A stretch of DNA of 37,880 nt. Origin: an uncultured Flavobacteriales bacterium (GTDB lineage: Bacteria; Bacteroidota; Bacteroidia; Flavobacteriales_E; Vicingaceae). The position numbers and the translations under genes are program-made. A model generated the notes under the pieces. It made no database searches. It was given only the letters and a program-made list of their open reading frames with translations, and was not told the DNA's origin. The DNA lies in the NCBI GenBank assembly GCA_905479325.1, contig CAJQLW010000025.1:1-37880 (forward strand). The letters are read 5' to 3'. Positions 35,501-37,880 of the stretch are shown here, piece by piece (positions within the stretch are counted from its first letter, which is position 1; each line of letters starts with the position of its first letter).

Positions 35501-37042
35501 ATGGATATCGTAAGTATTATCATTGGACTACTAGTAGGAGCGGCCGCAGGGGTTGGAGTTGCTGTAGCCATGATAAAAAAGAGCAATGAAAAGAAGGCAG
35601 ACGCCATTATTGAAGAAGCAAAGGCCGAAGCTGAGGTAATTAAAAAAGACAAAATTCTACAAGCAAAAGAAAAGTTCTTAAGCTTAAAGGAGGAGCATGA
35701 AAAGGTAATTGCAAGCAGAGAGCGTAGAATTGTAGAAGCAGAGAACAGAGTGAAGCAAAAAGAAACTTCACTGAACAATAAACTGCACGAAACCAATAAG
35801 AAAGACAAGGACTTAAAGGCACTTAAAGGCAGTTTAGATAAAAAACTTGAAGTGGTAGAAAGCAAGCAAGCTGAATTGGATAAAAACCACAGAAAGCAGG
35901 TAGAAATGCTAGAGCAAACAGCAGGACTATCAGCAGATGAAGCCAAGGCTCAATTGGTTGAGGTATTAAGGGAAGAGGCGAAAACGGATGCAATGGCATA
36001 TATTAAAGACACCGTTGACGAAGCTAAGATCAACGCCAATAAAGAAGCTCGAAAAATTGTTATTCAGTCCATTCAGCGAGTTGCAACAGAGCAAGCCATT
36101 GAGAACTCTGTTTCAATTTTTAACATTGAGTCAGACGATATGAAAGGCCGAATCATTGGTCGTGAGGGAAGAAACATTAGAGCCTTAGAAGCAGCAACGG
36201 GAGTTGAGGTAGTGGTAGATGATACACCAGAGGCAATTATCCTTTCTTGCTTTGACCCTGTAAGAAGAGAAACAGCTCGATTGGCCTTACACCAACTGGT
36301 TTCTGATGGCAGAATTCACCCCGCAAGAATTGAAGAGGTGGTTAGGAAAACCAAGAAATCATTGGAAGATGAAATTATTGATATTGGAAAGAAAACCTGT
36401 ATTGATTTAGGAATTCACGGATTACACCCTGAATTGTTAAGAATGGTGGGTAGAATGAAATATCGTTCGTCTTACGGACAAAACTTACTGCAACACAGTA
36501 GAGAAGTGGCTAACCTTTGTGCCACGATGGCAGCAGAGTTAGGCTTGAACGTGAAAATGGCGAAGAGAGCAGGACTGTTGCACGATATTGGAAAAGTGCC
36601 AGACGATGAACCCGAATTACCACACGCATTGTTGGGTATGAAATTGGCTGAAAAGTACAAAGAGAAGCCTGAGGTTTGCAACGCAATTGGAGCCCATCAC
36701 GATGAGATTGAGATGGCCTATTTAATTTCACCAATTGTACAAATTTGTGATTCTATTTCTGGTGCACGACCAGGAGCAAGAAGAGAGATTGTAGAATCTT
36801 ACATCAACCGTATTAAAGAGTTGGAAACATTAGGCATGTCGCACCAAGGTGTAGAGAAAGCCTATGCAATTCAAGCCGGAAGAGAGTTAAGAGTAATTGT
36901 AGAATCTGAAAAGATTAGCGACATGGAAGCAGATAAAATCTCTTTTGATATTGCTACTAAGATTCAATCAGACATGACTTACCCGGGTCAGGTGAAGGTG
37001 ACTGTTATTCGAGAGAAACGATCGGTAAATATTGCAAAGTAG
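35501..37042 (+). CDS. rny: Ribonuclease Y
   Basis: A 513-residue membrane-anchored endoribonuclease that starts mRNA decay. The N-terminal helix (residues 3-23) is followed by a long coiled coil to about 165, a KH domain with [19 protein letters not shown] near residue 217, and an HD domain with [11 protein letters not shown] near 360 whose LLHDIGK holds the metal-binding His-Asp pair. The length and domain order are those of the family. ATG at 35501, 20 bases after the terminator run of the 6S-like RNA, so it needs its own promoter or read-through. A strong hairpin terminator follows. Confidence 0.97.
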   Translation: MDIVSIIIGLLVGAAAGVGVAVAMIKKSNEKKADAIIEEAKAEAEVIKKDKILQAKEKFLSLKEEHEKVIASRERRIVEAENRVKQKETSLNNKLHETNKKDKDLKALKGSLDKKLEVVESKQAELDKNHRKQVEMLEQTAGLSADEAKAQLVEVLREEAKTDAMAYIKDTVDEAKINANKEARKIVIQSIQRVATEQAIENSVSIFNIESDDMKGRIIGREGRNIRALEAATGVEVVVDDTPEAIILSCFDPVRRETARLALHQLVSDGRIHPARIEEVVRKTKKSLEDEIIDIGKKTCIDLGIHGLHPELLRMVGRMKYRSSYGQNLLQHSREVANLCATMAAELGLNVKMAKRAGLLHDIGKVPDDEPELPHALLGMKLAEKYKEKPEVCNAIGAHHDEIEMAYLISPIVQICDSISGARPGARREIVESYINRIKELETLGMSHQGVEKAYAIQAGRELRVIVESEKISDMEADKISFDIATKIQSDMTYPGQVKVTVIREKRSVNIAK

Positions 37043-37070
37043 AGAAGAGTAGTTTATTTATATGAGAGGA

Positions 37071-37110
37071 ACCCATTTGATTGTCTACCCAGACATCAAG
37101 TGGGTTTTTT
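37071..37110 (+). terminator. Intrinsic terminator of rny
   Basis: ACCCATTTGATTGTCT (37071-37086) pairs with AGACATCAAGTGGGT (37091-37105): 15 pairs with one bulged T and a 4-base loop, followed by a T run (37105-37110). Confidence 0.85.
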
Positions 37111-37180
37111 CGTTTACAGACCTCCAAAGACTTTGCGTTAAGTTTCAAACCGCTTATTGTCTATTGCAAATTGTTCTAAA

Positions 37181-37756
37181 ATGGACTATCTTTCCCCAGT
37201 GAGATATATTGACGTAATAGAAGAACTATCTAAGAGCAAATATTTGCGTCAAGGAGATATCACGAATTTTTCGAAAGAGTTGCTTCAAATTGCAGCAATT
37301 ACCCTAGGCTGCCGAAGGTCCAACGCATGGTTGTTTTATAAAGAGCAGGCCATCTTAAACTCCATTAACGCTTTTGATCGCGAAACAGAAACTTTTAGTA
37401 TTGAAAATAGCTTAAGTCGAAATGATTTACCCAACTATTTCAATTATCTCACAAAAAATAAAATTATAGTCTCAAGTGATGCAGTAGCATCTGAAATGAA
37501 CGCCGAATTAATTCAGGGATATATCATTCCTAATGGGATTAAGTCGATGATTGACGTAACTATTCGTTCAGAAGGCGAAATGATTGGCGTAATCTGCTTT
37601 GAGTCCGTTGAAAGCTCTCGAAAATGGTCTGTTGCTGACCAAAAGTTTACTCAGTCACTAGCTCAGTTGTTCTCCTTAACCATCGAAACGAATCAGAAAA
37701 ATAGCTACCGTAAAGAGCTAGAGAAATTGGTAAACCAAAAAGAAGTTTTACGTTAA
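37181..37756 (+). pseudogene. GAF-domain sensor histidine kinase gene, truncated by an insertion
   Basis: From the ATG at 37181 (MDYLSPVRYIDVIEELSKSK) 191 residues can be read; an earlier TTG at 37157 is less likely. A GAF domain covers about residues 25-170 (AAITLGCRRSNAWLFYK, SMIDVTIRSEGEMIGVICFE, FTQSLAQLFSLTIE). It ends with the helix KELEKLVNQKEVL, exactly where proteins of this kind go on into the HisKA_2-type block beginning KEIHHRVKNN, but here the frame gives Arg and a TAA. DNA immediately after belongs to a transposase on the other strand. I infer a split sensor kinase gene rather than a stand-alone GAF protein. Confidence 0.75.
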
Positions 37757-37880
37757 CGTGAGTTCGACCTAAGCGACTTTCAATCCTGGCAACAAACGTT
37801 GAATTTTTACAGACGGTTTTGAATCTAAGAACGAGTATGCTGTTAATCCTGCGACTAAGTTTCCAATGAAATTGTCAAAT
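37757..37880 (-). mobile_element. Transposase C-terminus at the right edge of an IS (family uncertain)
   Basis: On the minus strand a frame is open from the window edge (37879) to a TAG at 37769-37771 and gives FDNFIGNLVAGLTAYSFLDS and then KPSVKIQRLLPGLKVA. The NFxxNLxAGLxAYSFxxxKP pattern is the usual C-terminal end of DDE transposases (IS982/IS4-like groups come to mind); I cannot fix the family from 36 residues. The 13 bases between the stop and the GAF frame (GTGAGTTCGAC) would then be the element's terminal region. The rest of the element lies outside the window. Confidence 0.7.

Noticed and set aside
35488..35946. 152-codon open frame opposite rny
   Set aside because: It is the reverse of the Lys/Glu-rich coiled coil of RNase Y and gives a low-complexity Ser/Leu/Phe protein.

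Overview
The window looks like a chromosomal segment of a marine-type Bacteroidota, most likely Flavobacteriia/Cryomorphaceae-like. The evidence is low-to-moderate GC, long AT-rich genes, the futalosine menaquinone route (mqnA, mqnB, mqnD), DUF5686/carboxypeptidase-like surface proteins, a zapA-to-rny interval carrying a 6S-like RNA, a DUF6090-type protein, and promoter motifs resembling the Bacteroidota TTG-N19/20-TAnnTTTG pattern. The organism call is inference from gene families; no rRNA or tRNA gene was seen.

Layout. At 1-118 lies the C-terminal end of an IS1595/ISXO2-type transposase, facing a DUF6090-like membrane protein. From 0.7 to 2.9 kb a ParDE-like toxin-antitoxin pair, an EI24/CysZ-like membrane protein and mqnA form one overlapping minus-strand unit with a clear palindromic operator. 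At 3.0-5.0 kb is a compact restriction-modification pair. From 5.1 to 9.7 kb, all on the minus strand, come proline dehydrogenase, fabD, a Bax inhibitor-1 protein, folE with a PTPS-type pterin synthase, and a MazF-type toxin-antitoxin pair. From 9.8 to 15.6 kb, on the plus strand, come a PepD-like dipeptidase and then a tight run mqnB-mqnD-hldD-membrane protein. From 15.6 to 17.6 kb, minus strand, are a family 2 glycosyltransferase, a MerR regulator and an M23 peptidase, divergent from alaS (17.7-20.3 kb).

The 20.4-27.6 kb stretch is unusual: three genes are each broken by one small lesion. An acyl-carrier-like/membrane protein gene is frameshifted near 20.91 kb. An M48 metallopeptidase has an in-frame TAA at 22194. 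A small lipoprotein has an in-frame TAG at 27303. An ABC-F ATPase, a CrtC/AttH-like lipoprotein and a LysE exporter in the same stretch look intact. Intergenic repeats (a REP-like GC-rich 22-mer, CTTCGATACAAT/CACTCAG mosaics, AATTACGAATG modules) mark 11.3, 20.5, 21.3, 23.6, 30.9 and 31.9 kb.

From 27.6 to 37.9 kb are a pentapeptide-repeat protein, a large DUF5686 outer-membrane-type protein, a SanA/YdcF-like protein, a carboxypeptidase-regulatory-like protein and a second M23 peptidase. These are followed by a plus-strand block: small coiled-coil protein, zapA, a structured RNA that looks like 6S, and rny. The window closes with a GAF-domain gene whose frame stops where a histidine kinase domain would be expected to start; 13 bases further lies the C-terminus of a different transposase on the minus strand. 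I read this as an IS insertion into a sensor kinase gene. Both window edges are therefore transposase ends.
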